A stretch of 64,000 bases of DNA from Lactococcus nasutitermitis (GTDB lineage: Bacteria > Bacillota > Bacilli > Lactobacillales > Streptococcaceae). The stretch is from the NCBI RefSeq assembly GCF_018403765.1, contig NZ_BOVQ01000004.1:62001-126000 (forward strand), given 5' to 3'. The notes under the pieces were generated by a model that was not told the DNA's origin, made no database searches, and saw only the letters and a program-made list of their open reading frames with translations. Shown piece by piece: positions 8,297 to 18,593 of this stretch (the stretch's first letter is position 1; each line of letters starts with the position of its first letter). The translations under genes and the position numbers were made by a program.

Positions 8297-8325
8297 TTGA
8301 AAATTTCACAAAGTTTTGATAAAAT
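8297..8325 (+). promoter_or_regulatory. rex promoter with a possible Rex half-operator
   Basis: TTGAAA at 8297-8302, a 17-bp spacer and TAAAAT at 8320-8325 form a good sigma-A promoter. The spacer reads ATTTCACAAAG. The piece TTGAAAATTTCACAA resembles the Rex operator (TTGTGAA-N4-TTCACAA) with a good right half, so autoregulation is possible but unproven. Confidence 0.65.
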
Positions 8326-8385
8326 AATCACAAGAACAAGTCTAAAATTTTCACCATACTTACTTAAATAAAAGAGGAAAATAAA

Positions 8386-9039
8386 ATGTCTGAAAACAAA
8401 TTAAACAAAAAACTCCCCAAAGCCACCGCAAAAAGGCTTCCACAGTATTATCGCTTATTCAAAATCCTTGTTGAGGAAAAAGTGACACGTACTAATTCTC
8501 AAACAATTTCCGAAAAGATCGGTGTTGATGCAGCTACAATTCGTCGAGATTTCTCTCTTTTTGGAGAACTTGGTCGTCGTGGTTATGGCTACGAAACATT
8601 GACTTTACGCGATTTCTTTGCAGAACTTCTTGGACAAGATCAAGAAACACCGCTCGCACTTGTTGGTGTGGGAAATCTTGGACGTGCGCTTATTCACTAT
8701 CAGTTTCAAGAGCGCAATAAAATGCGTATCACACAAGCCTACGATGTCTCAGGAAATCCGCTGGTAGGCACTCAAACAGATGATGGTATTCCGATTTATA
8801 ATATCTCAGATTTTGAAAAAAATGTAAAAAAATCTGAGATTAAAACAGCTATTCTATCCGTCAAAAAAGAAGACGCACAGGAAGTTACTGATATCTTGAT
8901 TGCTTCAGGAATTAAAGGCATTCTCAACTTTGCTCCAATTCGCCTTCAAGTCCCAGAAGATGTTGTCGTTCAGTCTATTGATTTAACAAAAGAACTTCAA
9001 ACCCTCCTCTTTTTCATGAATGATAAAACTAGAAAATAA
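8386..9039 (+). CDS. rex: Redox-sensing transcriptional repressor Rex
   Basis: Rex senses the NADH/NAD+ ratio and represses fermentation and respiration genes. The 217 residues have an N-terminal winged helix (SEKIGVDAATIRRDFSLFG recognition region), the conserved GRRGYGY wing, and a Rossmann NAD-binding motif LVGVGNLGRALI near residue 90. Length is standard. It is a single plus-strand gene ending at a terminator shared with radC, which is convergent. Confidence 0.95.
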   Translation: MSENKLNKKLPKATAKRLPQYYRLFKILVEEKVTRTNSQTISEKIGVDAATIRRDFSLFGELGRRGYGYETLTLRDFFAELLGQDQETPLALVGVGNLGRALIHYQFQERNKMRITQAYDVSGNPLVGTQTDDGIPIYNISDFEKNVKKSEIKTAILSVKKEDAQEVTDILIASGIKGILNFAPIRLQVPEDVVVQSIDLTKELQTLLFFMNDKTRK

Positions 9040-9055
9040 TCACAAAGCAAAACTC

Positions 9056-9082
9056 CAAACGGCTGAAATAAGCCGTTTTTTT
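9056..9082. terminator. Bidirectional terminator between rex and radC
   Basis: AACGGCT (9058-9064) pairs with AGCCGTT (9071-9077), with a T run on the plus side and an A run on the other. Confidence 0.85.
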
Positions 9083-9088
9083 GTACTC

Positions 9089-9760
9089 TTAATTTTTTTC
9101 TTGAAAACTAAAATAATTTCCGCGCCCGACAATTATATGGTCAACAAAATTAATTCCCAAACTTTCACTTGCTTCTCGAATTTTTTGGGTAAATAATTGG
9201 TCTGCATCACTAGGAGAAATTTTTCCAGAAGGATGATTATGTACCACTATCAATCCAACAGTCATATTTTTGACTGCATGATAAAGAATTTCACGAGGAT
9301 TAGCAATCGAGCGATTGACAGCACCAATAAAAATTGTGCGTTTTTCAATAATGTGATTTTGCCCATCAAGATAAAGTGCCACAAGATGTTCCTGTTCAAA
9401 ATCTTGCATTTCATCTACTAAGCTCATTCCTAATTCGTGAGAAGTCAAAATCTGCCCATAACGTTTACGTTCTGTGGTTTGGATACGCTTCCCTAACTCA
9501 ATCATTGCGCGGATTTCTACTGCTTTTGCTGGTCCAATACCTTCTATTTCTTTGAGTTCTTTAATCGAAGCGCGTCTAAAATTTTCTAATGTTCCGAAAT
9601 GTTTTAAAAGCGTTGTGGCAATTTCTAAAACAGAGCTTTTTATTGTCCCCGTCCGAAGCAAAATTGCAAGTAATTCTTGTTCTGACAAGCGTTCCGCCCC
9701 CAATAATTCTAAACGCTCTCTTGGCAATAATGGATAAGGATTTTCTCTTACTTCGTACAT
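9089..9760 (-). CDS. radC: RadC family protein (JAB/MPN domain)
   Basis: The 223 residues carry an N-terminal helix-hairpin-helix region (EIEGIGPAKAVEI) and a C-terminal JAB domain with the metal motif HNHPSGKISPSDAD. RadC is a late competence gene in streptococci, although its biochemical role is not settled. A strong GAGGAGG ribosome site precedes the ATG. TACGTATA lies 18 bp upstream and is also found before comFA in this window, pointing to control by a ComX-type sigma factor. Confidence 0.92.
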   Translation of the reverse strand: MYEVRENPYPLLPRERLELLGAERLSEQELLAILLRTGTIKSSVLEIATTLLKHFGTLENFRRASIKELKEIEGIGPAKAVEIRAMIELGKRIQTTERKRYGQILTSHELGMSLVDEMQDFEQEHLVALYLDGQNHIIEKRTIFIGAVNRSIANPREILYHAVKNMTVGLIVVHNHPSGKISPSDADQLFTQKIREASESLGINFVDHIIVGRGNYFSFQEKN

Positions 9761-9778
9761 TTTACCTCCTCATATATT

Positions 9779-9786
9779 TATACGTA
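9779..9786 (-). promoter_or_regulatory. Putative competence (ComX) box before radC
   Basis: The minus strand reads AATTACGTATA, one base from the known cin-box TACGAATA, preceded by a T-rich tract. The 11-bp string AATTACGTATA is repeated upstream of comFA at 33893-33903. Confidence 0.6.
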
Positions 9787-9822
9787 ATTTTTCCAAAAAT
9801 GTCACATTTGACAGAAAAAAAC

Positions 9823-9844
9823 TTTTTGACAGAACTGTCAAAAA
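9823..9844. repeat. Dispersed palindrome, extended perfect form
   Basis: A perfect copy whose pairing extends outward to about 9819-9848 (AAACTTTTTGACAG and complement). It lies between radC and the TMEM175-like gene. A half copy, TTTGACAG, precedes it. Confidence 0.85.
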
Positions 9845-9871
9845 GTTTTAAGGATAAAAAAATCATAAAAT

Positions 9872-10438
9872 TCACTTAAACATTGCTTCTACTTTTTTAT
9901 CAGGAATAATCCACATTGAAAACACTAAAGCTGAACCAAATAACATAATGACAGGAGCAATAAAATACCCTAAAGCAATACTGATAATATTCATAACAAC
10001 ACTCAAAATATTTTTTTTAAGTGTTGAATCTGAACTATGTAAATGTCCATTTACCTTCAAAAGTTGCTTTGTTAAAATAAAATACATAAAATTAGCAAAA
10101 AAGAATACCAAGACATATCCTAACTCTGGAATAAAAGAATTAGGATAATGAGAAACCCAATTTGAAAATACAGGAACAAGCGATAAAATAAAAAGAAATA
10201 AGATATTTATCCATAAAACATCTCCACTAATTTTCTTGATACTTTGAAAAAGATGATGATGGTTCACCCAATAAATCGCCAATATGATAAAACTAATAAA
10301 ATAAACTCCCAGATGAGGCAACAATTCAATCAAGCTCTCTAAAGTATCAGATTTCGGCCCAGACAATTCTAATACCAAAATAGTCATAATAATTGCAATC
10401 ACAGCATCTGTAAATGCTTCTAAACGTGTTTTAGTCAT
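9872..10438 (-). CDS. TMEM175/DUF1211-family putative potassium channel
   Basis: The start of the preferred frame (ATG 10438, MTKTRLEAFTDAVIAI, GAGG upstream) carries the TMEM175 signature (F/S)D within the first helix, followed by further hydrophobic segments and YWVNHHHLF between helices. Bacterial TMEM175 proteins are K+-selective tetrameric channels. About five to six helices over 188 residues fit the single-repeat prokaryotic form. A longer frame to 10501 is possible but lacks a better ribosome site. No operon partner is present. Confidence 0.82.
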   Translation of the reverse strand: MTKTRLEAFTDAVIAIIMTILVLELSGPKSDTLESLIELLPHLGVYFISFIILAIYWVNHHHLFQSIKKISGDVLWINILFLFILSLVPVFSNWVSHYPNSFIPELGYVLVFFFANFMYFILTKQLLKVNGHLHSSDSTLKKNILSVVMNIISIALGYFIAPVIMLFGSALVFSMWIIPDKKVEAMFK

Positions 10439-10592
10439 CCAATTTTTCCTCACTCCATAAATTATCCAATTATCTTGAAATGTTTCACTCACAATTATCA
10501 AGATAATTAGTTTTTGATTATATCATTTTTAAGCACATTTTTCTGTTATTAGCACTCATATCAAGTCTCTTTGTCTTCAAAACAGAATAATT

Positions 10593-10626
10593 AAAAGAAG
10601 TTAAACACATAGATTTAACTTCTTTT
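10593..10626. terminator. Bidirectional terminator after the BspA/matrixin gene
   Basis: AAAAGAAGTTAAA and its perfect complement TTTAACTTCTTTT (13-bp stem, 8-nt loop) lie downstream of the minus-strand gene that ends at 10654. Confidence 0.85.
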
Positions 10627-10653
10627 ATACTTTAATATGATAACAACTTTTTA

Positions 10654-12786
10654 TTACATATATGGATTTGTCATTGGATTAGGAACAGCAAAATCATGAT
10701 TTGCGATAATCATTTTCACCGTTTGAATTTCATTGGCAGTCGGAGCTTGCTCTACTCCAGTTTGGTGACCTGTCATAATATCTGAAGTGAAATTAGTACC
10801 AAAGTAATTAAAAGTATGGTCTAATCCCATAGAATGTCCCAATTCATGTTCAATAATAAGCTTGATATCATTGGAACTTTGGGTATTGGTTTCATCAGTA
10901 TTAATCTCTAAATCTCCGCCCAATTCATAAGCCGCAATACTTGGATTAGTCGCTCCCATTGCACTATCTTTGAGTTTCAAAGTGACTTGTGCGTCTGTAT
11001 ATTGTCCAGTATCTTCAACAAAAACTGTTCTACCTAACACTTGATTCCAAGCATCAGCAGCTGCTCGCATCTCATCACCATATTTTGAACCATTTAAGTT
11101 CCAAACAATTTGTCCCGACGCATTAAAACTATTTACAACATAATAAATTGGAAAACTAATATTTCCTGATGTATATTGAGAAGATTGTGTAACAACAGAA
11201 CCTGTATTTGCTGCTCCCGTATTTAATGCTCTTGCATCAACCCAATACCAATTTCCATCTCCAAAACTGATATTATCATAAGTTGCCGTTGCTCCCGTAG
11301 AATCAGTCATTGTTTCTGTGGCACGATTGTAAACAGTCGTTGCATCTGTATTAGGCAGGTCAACTGCTAATGATGCAAGAGAAGCTCCTTGTACAAGGTC
11401 AGAATAATAGGTGTAGTTGCTATTAATAACTACATTATATTGATAAGCATTTAAGGGTGTTGTAGGTGAAAGTCCATAAGAACTAAAAGCATAGCTCGCA
11501 TATGGCCATGCAGTAGCATAGGTTTGCTGATTTCCGATTGAAGAAATCGTAACGTCTGAAGGAACAACATTTACAGCTTTAGGTTGCCAAACAAATGTTC
11601 TTTGACCGTATGTTCCGCCATTAAACTGATTAGTAAGCTCACTAGAAGTCCAAACAATATTTCCTGTCGGCTGAGTAGCAGTACCATTTTCGCCAATATC
11701 TTGCCAATTTCCAGTATAACCTGTATTTGGTACGTCAGGAAGATTAACATCATTATTCAATGAATTGACATCTTTGCCCAGCGTTAGTTGGCTCATATTT
11801 GTTAATCCACCAAGCATATTCGTCTGATTTTGATTATTCTGAATGGTAAAACTGGATAAATCAAGAGCAGTAAGTGCGCTATCTCCTGCGAACATACCTT
11901 TCATATCACTGACATTACTGGTATCAAAATGCGAAACATCTACGTTTGGAAGAGAAGAATCTCCAAAGAACATATAAGACATATCGCTCACTTTGCTCGT
12001 GTCAAAATTTGAAATATTGAGATTTGTCAAAGCACTATCTCCATCAAACATTCCAGCCATTCCGCTCACTTTACTCGTATCAAAATTTGAAAGATTAAGA
12101 CTGGTTAAAGAAGGATCAGAGACAAACATATAGGTCATATCAGTGACATTATTCGTATTAAAAGAGGAGACATCCAAACTTGTTAAATGAGACATTCCAT
12201 CAAACATACCATACATATTGCTAACCTTGCTTGTATCAAAATTTGAAACATCAAGGTTAGTTAAAGAAGAATCAAAAACAAACATAAAGCCCATATTAGT
12301 GATGTTTTTTGTATTAAAATTTGAGATATCTAAGGAAGTGAGGGCGCTATCGCTTTCAAACATACAATAAGCGCTTCCAGAATAAGAAAGATTACCAAGT
12401 CCTGTGATAGATTTTAGATTACTAAAGTAAGCAAAAGCCCAACCAACATTGTTAGCACTCATATTATTAGCAATATTAATGCTAGTTATCGTTGATGGAT
12501 CAACTCCAGCAAGACTTAAAGTTCCAGCTAATCCTTGAGTAGTTAGCCCTGCTCCTGAAGGAGTGCCGATATCGCCACCAGATAAGGTAAGAGTTCCTCC
12601 ATTAATTGTCCATGTTGCGCCACCCCATGTTCCCGAAGTAACGGTACTAGCCGCCACAGTTGTTGTAGATTGCGGAATAATTGAATTCGACAATATTCCT
12701 ACTGCACCTAAACTTGCAAGTAAAACTGCCGAACATGACATGATTTTTTTCATCTTTAACAGACGAGTGAAATTTGATTTTTCCAT
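10654..12786 (-). CDS. Secreted BspA-type repeat protein with C-terminal matrixin-like metalloprotease
   Basis: The protein is 710 residues from the preferred ATG at 12786 (eight bases after AAAGG; another ATG lies two codons upstream). A Sec signal peptide covers about residues 12-47. A module with GTWGGATWTI follows, then seven or more ~25-residue DUF285/BspA repeats of the type FDTSKVSNMYGMF with LTSLDVS (about 110-330). The C-terminal third holds the metzincin zinc motif HELGHSMGLDH and a Met-turn-like SDIMTG, as in M10 matrixins. There is no LPXTG or other anchor. Known: BspA repeats bind host or cell-surface ligands. Inferred: a secreted protease targeted by its repeats. Confidence 0.82.
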   Translation of the reverse strand: MEKSNFTRLLKMKKIMSCSAVLLASLGAVGILSNSIIPQSTTTVAASTVTSGTWGGATWTINGGTLTLSGGDIGTPSGAGLTTQGLAGTLSLAGVDPSTITSINIANNMSANNVGWAFAYFSNLKSITGLGNLSYSGSAYCMFESDSALTSLDISNFNTKNITNMGFMFVFDSSLTNLDVSNFDTSKVSNMYGMFDGMSHLTSLDVSSFNTNNVTDMTYMFVSDPSLTSLNLSNFDTSKVSGMAGMFDGDSALTNLNISNFDTSKVSDMSYMFFGDSSLPNVDVSHFDTSNVSDMKGMFAGDSALTALDLSSFTIQNNQNQTNMLGGLTNMSQLTLGKDVNSLNNDVNLPDVPNTGYTGNWQDIGENGTATQPTGNIVWTSSELTNQFNGGTYGQRTFVWQPKAVNVVPSDVTISSIGNQQTYATAWPYASYAFSSYGLSPTTPLNAYQYNVVINSNYTYYSDLVQGASLASLAVDLPNTDATTVYNRATETMTDSTGATATYDNISFGDGNWYWVDARALNTGAANTGSVVTQSSQYTSGNISFPIYYVVNSFNASGQIVWNLNGSKYGDEMRAAADAWNQVLGRTVFVEDTGQYTDAQVTLKLKDSAMGATNPSIAAYELGGDLEINTDETNTQSSNDIKLIIEHELGHSMGLDHTFNYFGTNFTSDIMTGHQTGVEQAPTANEIQTVKMIIANHDFAVPNPMTNPYM

Positions 12787-12816
12787 AATCATTTCCTTTC
12801 TTTTAATTACAAATCA

Positions 12817-12845
12817 ATTATATCACTCGTTTTAGTTTAATTCAA
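12817..12845 (-). promoter_or_regulatory. Promoter of the BspA/matrixin gene
   Basis: TTGAAT (12840-12845), 17-bp spacer and TATAAT (12817-12822) on the minus strand. The rest of 12846-13010 is AT-rich with nothing else recognisable. Confidence 0.75.
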
Positions 12846-13013
12846 CATTTATTTGTTTTTTATTAAACATATTTCAATTTTAATATTTCGAAATAACAAG
12901 ACTTTTAGAAAGTGTTCTATAAAATAGAGTGCTTTTTTAAATCAATCATTTATTTATTTTGTTTTCTTCACTCAAGCTTTAAACTTAGTCTTAAAAATAG
13001 GAGGCCTTTTCAC

Positions 13014-13050
13014 AAAAAAAGTCCCTGAACACTTAGGGGGTCAAGGACTT
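13014..13050 (-). terminator. Terminator after als
   Basis: AAGTCC-TTGA pairs with TCAGGGACTT around a C/T-rich loop and is followed by seven Ts on the minus strand. Confidence 0.8.
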
Positions 13051-13092
13051 CTTCTTTTATTTTTGTTATTTCACAATTTGCTTGTTTTTTTA

Positions 13093-14757
13093 TCAGTAAA
13101 ACTCATCTGGGAGAATTGTTTCGGCGAGTTTGATGTTATCGGAATAGTCTATCGGAACGTCGATAATTACTGGACCTGTTGTGTCTGGTATTTCTTTTAG
13201 AATATTTTCAAAATCTTCTTTGCATGTTGCACGGTAACCTTTTGCTCCCATTGCTTCTGCATATTTTACATAATCTACATAACCAAAATTAACACCAGCT
13301 GAACGTCCATATTTTTTTTCTTCTTGGAATTTCACCATATCATAATGTCCATCGCTCCAGATAATCTGGATAATTGGTAAGTTTAAGCGAACGGCTGTTT
13401 CTAATTCTTGGCCTGTAAAGAGAAATCCTCCGTCACCTGAATGAGAATAAACTTTTTTTCCTGGTCTGAGTAATGCTGCCGTAATTGCCCAAGGTAAGGC
13501 AACTCCTAATGTTTGCATTCCGTTTGAGAAAAGGAGATGACGAGGTTCATAACTCTTGAAATAGCGCGCCATCCAAATATAGAGTGAACCAACATCAACG
13601 GTCACTGTTTCATCATCTTTTACAATCGTTTGGAAAGTGTCAACTAAGTCTAGGGGATGAATTTTACCAGAAGTTGTCTTGATTTCTAGTTCGCGATGGT
13701 TCATGATTTCGCGTAAATCTGTGAGGTATTCGACAGAGCCTTGCGATAGTTTGTAGCCACGTACAGCTGGCAGGAGACTATCAAGGGTTTGAGCTATGTC
13801 ACCAATGAGTTCACGTTCTGGTTGGAAATAAGTATCAATTTCAGCGATTGAGTTGTCAATAACAACAACGCGACTGTCAATTTCAGCGTTCCAATTGCGT
13901 GCTTCATATTCAATCGGGTCGTAACCGACGGCAATTACGAGGTCTGAACGTTTGAGGAGCATATCACCTGGTTGATTACGGAAAAGTCCTACACGTCCAA
14001 AGAATGTATGTTCTAGGTCATGAGAAATAACTCCTGCACCTTGGAAAGTTTCTACGACTGGAATTGCTACATGAGTGAGAAGATTTCTCAGAGCTTTTGA
14101 AACTTTTTTATTTGAAGCGCCTGCACCGACTAAAATAACTGGCAGAACTGCATTTTTTATGGCTTGAGCGAGATAATTGATGTCATCAATAGAGGCATTG
14201 CCAAGTTTTGGGTCTGACAAGGGTTTGATTGCATTGACTGAAACTTCTGCATCTGTGATATCTTGTGGGATTGATAGAAAACTTGCTCCTGCTTTACCTG
14301 ATTTTGCAAGGCGATAGGCGTTAGCGAGTGTTTCAGAAATTGTTGATGCTTCTTGAATTTCGGCAGAATATTTCGTGACAGGACTTAATAGTGCTGCATT
14401 ATTCATTGATTGGTGGGCGCGTTTGAGTTGGTCGGCGCGTTTGACCTGTCCTCCGATGGCAAGCACTGCATCGCCTTCTGCTGTCGCTGTTAGAAGACCT
14501 GTCGCAAGGTTTGAGACTCCTGGACCAGACGTAGCAACAACAATGCCGGGTTCTCCTGTAATACGTCCTACAGCTTGTGCCATAAATGTAGCTCCTTGTT
14601 CGTGACGTGTCACAACAAGTTGAGGCGCTTTTTCATCATTTTCTAATCTGTCAAAGACTCGGTCAATTTTTGCTCCTGGTATGCCGAAAACGTATTTTAC
14701 ATTATGATTTATCAAGCTGTCAATGATTAAATCAGCTCCATATTTTATATCTGTCAT
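13093..14757 (-). CDS. als: Catabolic acetolactate synthase
   Basis: This thiamine-diphosphate enzyme condenses two pyruvates to acetolactate, feeding acetoin and diacetyl formation. The 554 residues contain the catalytic Glu in VTRHEQGA, the AlsS-type VFGIPGAKIDRVFD start, and the ThDP-binding motif GDGGFLFTGQELETAVRLN. The sequence closely resembles the Lactococcus catabolic Als as I remember it, which supports the assignment over the anabolic IlvB. It has its own promoter but sits just after leuD on the same strand. Confidence 0.93.
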   Translation of the reverse strand: MTDIKYGADLIIDSLINHNVKYVFGIPGAKIDRVFDRLENDEKAPQLVVTRHEQGATFMAQAVGRITGEPGIVVATSGPGVSNLATGLLTATAEGDAVLAIGGQVKRADQLKRAHQSMNNAALLSPVTKYSAEIQEASTISETLANAYRLAKSGKAGASFLSIPQDITDAEVSVNAIKPLSDPKLGNASIDDINYLAQAIKNAVLPVILVGAGASNKKVSKALRNLLTHVAIPVVETFQGAGVISHDLEHTFFGRVGLFRNQPGDMLLKRSDLVIAVGYDPIEYEARNWNAEIDSRVVVIDNSIAEIDTYFQPERELIGDIAQTLDSLLPAVRGYKLSQGSVEYLTDLREIMNHRELEIKTTSGKIHPLDLVDTFQTIVKDDETVTVDVGSLYIWMARYFKSYEPRHLLFSNGMQTLGVALPWAITAALLRPGKKVYSHSGDGGFLFTGQELETAVRLNLPIIQIIWSDGHYDMVKFQEEKKYGRSAGVNFGYVDYVKYAEAMGAKGYRATCKEDFENILKEIPDTTGPVIIDVPIDYSDNIKLAETILPDEFY

Positions 14758-14847
14758 TCATTCTCCTTAATTCTGTTAAAGTTGATGGAAATTTTTTGTC
14801 AAATAATATTATCTTTTTTGTAAATAACTTTCATCTGTTCATCTTTT

Positions 14848-14876
14848 ATTTTATCAAAAGTCTTGATGCTTTACAA
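14848..14876 (-). promoter_or_regulatory. als promoter
   Basis: TTGTAA (14871-14876), 17 bp, TAAAAT (14848-14853) on the minus strand, giving a ~90-nt leader before the AAGGAG ribosome site. Confidence 0.75.
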
Positions 14877-14887
14877 TGAATTGCATT

Positions 14888-14912
14888 AAAAAAACGAGCT
14901 TTACGGCTCGCT
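14888..14912 (-). terminator. Terminator of the leu operon
   Basis: CGAGC-loop-GCTCG followed by seven Ts on the minus strand, immediately after the leuD stop. Confidence 0.8.
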
Positions 14913-14915
14913 TTC

Positions 14916-15509
14916 TTAGTCTTGCCAGTAACTTGGACGTTTCGACTCGTAAGTAGAGATTGCGTCTTCATATTGGAGGGTAATTCCGATGTCGTCCAGG
15001 CCATTTTCAAGTTTGTGTTTCCATGTGGCATCAATATCGAAATGGTAAGTGCCTGTGGAGGCTATGATGGTTTGATTTGGCAGGTCAACGGTAATGTTTT
15101 CTGTGCTTGAGATTTTTGACAGTTCTGCCAAAACGTCACGTGGCTGCACAATAGGCAAAAGTCCATTTTTCAGAGAGTTATTATAGAAAATATCGCTGAA
15201 AGAGCCAGCAATGACAATGCGAAAACCGTAATCTGCAATCGCCCAAGCGGCGTGTTCGCGTGAACTTCCTGAGCCGAAATTGTCGCCGGAAATGAGAATG
15301 CTTGCCTGACGATATTCGGGCTGATTCAGCACGAAATCAGGATTTTCATTGTAGTCTTTATCTGCGTAGCGCCACTCAAAAAAGAGATTTTTCCCGAAGC
15401 CTTTTTTGTCAATTGCTTTTAGGAATTGTTTTGGAATGATTTGGTCGGTGTCGATATTGTCGTTCATCAGTGGCACGGTTGTGCCGGTGTAAGTTGTGAG
15501 TTTTTCCAT
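14916..15509 (-). CDS. leuD: 3-isopropylmalate dehydratase small subunit
   Basis: LeuD is the swivel-domain subunit that pairs with LeuC to isomerise 2- to 3-isopropylmalate in leucine synthesis. Signatures are [13 protein letters not shown] near residue 18 and the substrate-binding [16 protein letters not shown] near residue 75. The length of 197 residues is normal. No convincing ribosome site precedes the ATG at 15509 (CTTAAAAACAC), which is odd for an operon gene. A 183-bp spacer separates it from leuC. Confidence 0.95.
   Translation of the reverse strand: MEKLTTYTGTTVPLMNDNIDTDQIIPKQFLKAIDKKGFGKNLFFEWRYADKDYNENPDFVLNQPEYRQASILISGDNFGSGSSREHAAWAIADYGFRIVIAGSFSDIFYNNSLKNGLLPIVQPRDVLAELSKISSTENITVDLPNQTIIASTGTYHFDIDATWKHKLENGLDDIGITLQYEDAISTYESKRPSYWQD
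15113..15133. repeat. Dispersed palindrome, imperfect copy inside leuD
   Basis: TTTTTGACAGTTCTGCCAAAA, with one arm mutated (GCC for GTC), read in the frame giving LAELSK. Confidence 0.65.
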
Positions 15510-15667
15510 GTGTTTTTAAGCGTTGAGCTTGCTGGACGTTTTCGTGTTTGTACGCCCAATTTTCAGTGAAGAAAGCTCAATTTTCCTTTCTGTTTCCATA
15601 AAATTGGATGACGGTGATGCTGGAATAATTTCCCAGATTTTTATTTTATGATTTGACAGCTCATTGT

Positions 15668-15689
15668 TTTTTGACAGTTCTGTCAAAAA
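15668..15689. repeat. Dispersed palindrome in the leuC-leuD spacer
   Basis: A perfect TTTTGACAGTTCTGTCAAAA copy located immediately after the leuC stop codon. Confidence 0.85.
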
Positions 15690-15692
15690 TTT

Positions 15693-17075
15693 TTAAGCGC
15701 CAACAAGCTCTCTGACATCCACAAATTTCCCAGCAATCGCTGCAGCTGCAACCATCGCTGGGCTTGCAAGGTGCGTCCGCGCATGTGGACCTTGGCGGCC
15801 TTCAAAGTTACGGTTGCTTGATGAGGCACAATGAACGTATTCAGGGATTTGGTCGGGATTCATGCCTAGACAAGCCGAGCAGCCGGGGTCGCGCCATTCA
15901 AAACCTGCCGCTTTGAAAATTTCATCTAAGCCTTCAGCTTCTGCTGCTGTTTTGACAGGACGAGAGCCTGGAACAACAACCGCCACGATATTCTCTGCGA
16001 TGTGCTTTCCTTTGACAATTTCAGCGGCTTCGCGGAGGTCTTCAAGTCGAGCATTAGTACAGCTACCAAGGAAAACGTAGCCGAGGTTGATGTCTTCTGC
16101 CGTCATACCGGGTTTCATGTCCATGTAAGTGTAAGCACGTTCATAGTTGATATTGCCGTCAATCTCAGGGAATTTTTCACCAAATTCCAGTCCCATGCCT
16201 GGATTCGTCCCCCATGTAACCATTGGTTTGAGCTGTGACACGTCAATCGTCAGCACCTTGTCATATGTAGCATCAGGGTCGCTGACAAGCGTTTGCCAGT
16301 CTTTGACAGCTTCGTCAAATTGTTTTGGTGCGTTCGGACGGCCTTTGACGTATTCATAAGTTTTTTCGTCAGGGTTCATCAGTCCCAATTTTGCGCCAAA
16401 TTCGATGGACATATTGCAAATCGTCATGCGGGCTTCCATGGAGAGGTCAGAAATCGCTTCGCCCGTGTATTCAACGGCATAGCCGACACCTGCATCGACA
16501 CCGTACTTGGCAATCAGGGCTAAAATATAATCTTTTGAGTAAATGCCTTTTTGAGGTTTCCCAGTAAATTCAATTTTCATACGTTTGGGCTTGACTTGCC
16601 AGAGAGTTTGGGTAGCTAAGACGTGTTCCACTTCGCTCGTCCCAATGCCGAATGCCATTGCACCGAAAGCGCCATTTGTCGCCGTGTGGCTATCACCGCA
16701 GACAACGGTTTTGCCCGGTTGCGTGCGTCCTGACTCAGGTGCGACCATGTGGACAATTCCTTGTCCTTCTGAGCCATGAAGCTCCGCTGGAATACCAAAT
16801 TCTTTGACATTCGCTGTAAAAGTATCAATCTGCTTTTTGGAAATCAAATCGCGGATGTCAAAAATGTCTTTCGTTGGCACATTGTGGTCAAGCGTGCCGT
16901 AAGTCAAATCAGGTCGGCGCACTTTGCGCCCCGCGTCACGAAGACCTTGAAAGGCTTGCGGCGAGGTTACCTCGTGAATTACGTGAAGGTCGATGTAGAG
17001 GAGCTGTGGCTCTCCCTCATTTCCTGCGACCACGTGGCGGTCCCAGAGTTTGTCAAAAATTGTTTTTGCTGTCAT
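15693..17075 (-). CDS. leuC: 3-isopropylmalate dehydratase large subunit
   Basis: LeuC carries the [4Fe-4S] cluster of isopropylmalate isomerase. The 460 residues contain [14 protein letters not shown] (near 132), [11 protein letters not shown] with the first cluster cysteine (near 347), and [11 protein letters not shown] with the other two (near 406). The length is standard. It sits directly downstream of a broken aldo/keto reductase gene and upstream of leuD. Confidence 0.96.
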   Translation of the reverse strand: MTAKTIFDKLWDRHVVAGNEGEPQLLYIDLHVIHEVTSPQAFQGLRDAGRKVRRPDLTYGTLDHNVPTKDIFDIRDLISKKQIDTFTANVKEFGIPAELHGSEGQGIVHMVAPESGRTQPGKTVVCGDSHTATNGAFGAMAFGIGTSEVEHVLATQTLWQVKPKRMKIEFTGKPQKGIYSKDYILALIAKYGVDAGVGYAVEYTGEAISDLSMEARMTICNMSIEFGAKLGLMNPDEKTYEYVKGRPNAPKQFDEAVKDWQTLVSDPDATYDKVLTIDVSQLKPMVTWGTNPGMGLEFGEKFPEIDGNINYERAYTYMDMKPGMTAEDINLGYVFLGSCTNARLEDLREAAEIVKGKHIAENIVAVVVPGSRPVKTAAEAEGLDEIFKAAGFEWRDPGCSACLGMNPDQIPEYVHCASSSNRNFEGRQGPHARTHLASPAMVAAAAIAGKFVDVRELVGA

Positions 17076-17104
17076 AATCTTCTTCTTTCGTTTTTTTAAT
17101 TTTT

Positions 17105-17962
<858 letters not shown>

Positions 17963-17983
17963 TGTCGTCTTCTTTCTTATAAT

Positions 17984-18070
17984 TTTTTTGACAGAACTGC
18001 CATTTATTCTCAGCCTTCTCGGATAGGGTGAACTTATAACGAAGTTGTAAGTTTATACCCTTGTCAAAAA
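17984..18070. repeat. Composite palindromic element, long form (copy B)
   Basis: It starts TTTTTTTGACAGAACTGCC and ends TTGTCAAAAA. The interior holds ATTTATTCTCA, GCCTTCTCGGA and a GGGTGAACTTATAAC hairpin, all shared with copy C at 28941-29038. It lies between the aldo/keto reductase remnant and the NUDIX gene. Confidence 0.82.
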
Positions 18071-18565
18071 TTATTTTTCCCAATTTTCATAAGTAATGAT
18101 ATGTTTGAGGTTTTCTGTCAGATGTGGTAATTCATCCGCAAAGAATGTCGGGAAAGCTTTGAGCGTGCTGTAAGTTTCAAGCGGTAGCCAAACCATCTTC
18201 TCTTGCCAGCCCAAATGTGTTTCACTTATGTGAAATTCTGGATTTACTATTGGTTTCATCAAAAAGTAAAAAGTCAGCTCGTGGCAATGTTTCCCATACA
18301 TTTCATCTATTTCCTGCCCCACAAAGAAATTTTCATGAATAAAGGCAAGTCGTTCAATCTCAAAGTGCAAGCCTGTTTCCTCGAAAACTTCGCGCTGACA
18401 GGCTTCCTCGGCCGTTTCTCCAAATTGCACCGCACCGCCGACGCTGTAAAAATAATCATCGTGATTGTTATGCGCCATCAGCACTTTACCATCCTCAACG
18501 ATAATCGCACCCGCACGATAGCGAAACCAGTTGTTTTCACGGCTAAATCCAATGTCGTTATTCAT
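18071..18565 (-). CDS. NUDIX hydrolase (1)
   Basis: NUDIX enzymes hydrolyse nucleoside diphosphates linked to another moiety. The NUDIX box G-X5-E-X7-REVFEETG is complete (starting GGAVQFGETAEEA). I start at the ATG on 18565 (MNNDIGFSRENNW) with GAAAGGA upstream, giving 164 residues. The longer frame to 18640 would overlap the preceding gene and read through a palindrome copy. It is one of two adjacent NUDIX genes inside the leu operon. The substrate is unknown. Confidence 0.8.
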   Translation of the reverse strand: MNNDIGFSRENNWFRYRAGAIIVEDGKVLMAHNNHDDYFYSVGGAVQFGETAEEACQREVFEETGLHFEIERLAFIHENFFVGQEIDEMYGKHCHELTFYFLMKPIVNPEFHISETHLGWQEKMVWLPLETYSTLKAFPTFFADELPHLTENLKHIITYENWEK

Positions 18566-18593
18566 TTTCCATCCTTTCTTTCGGCTTAAAAAT

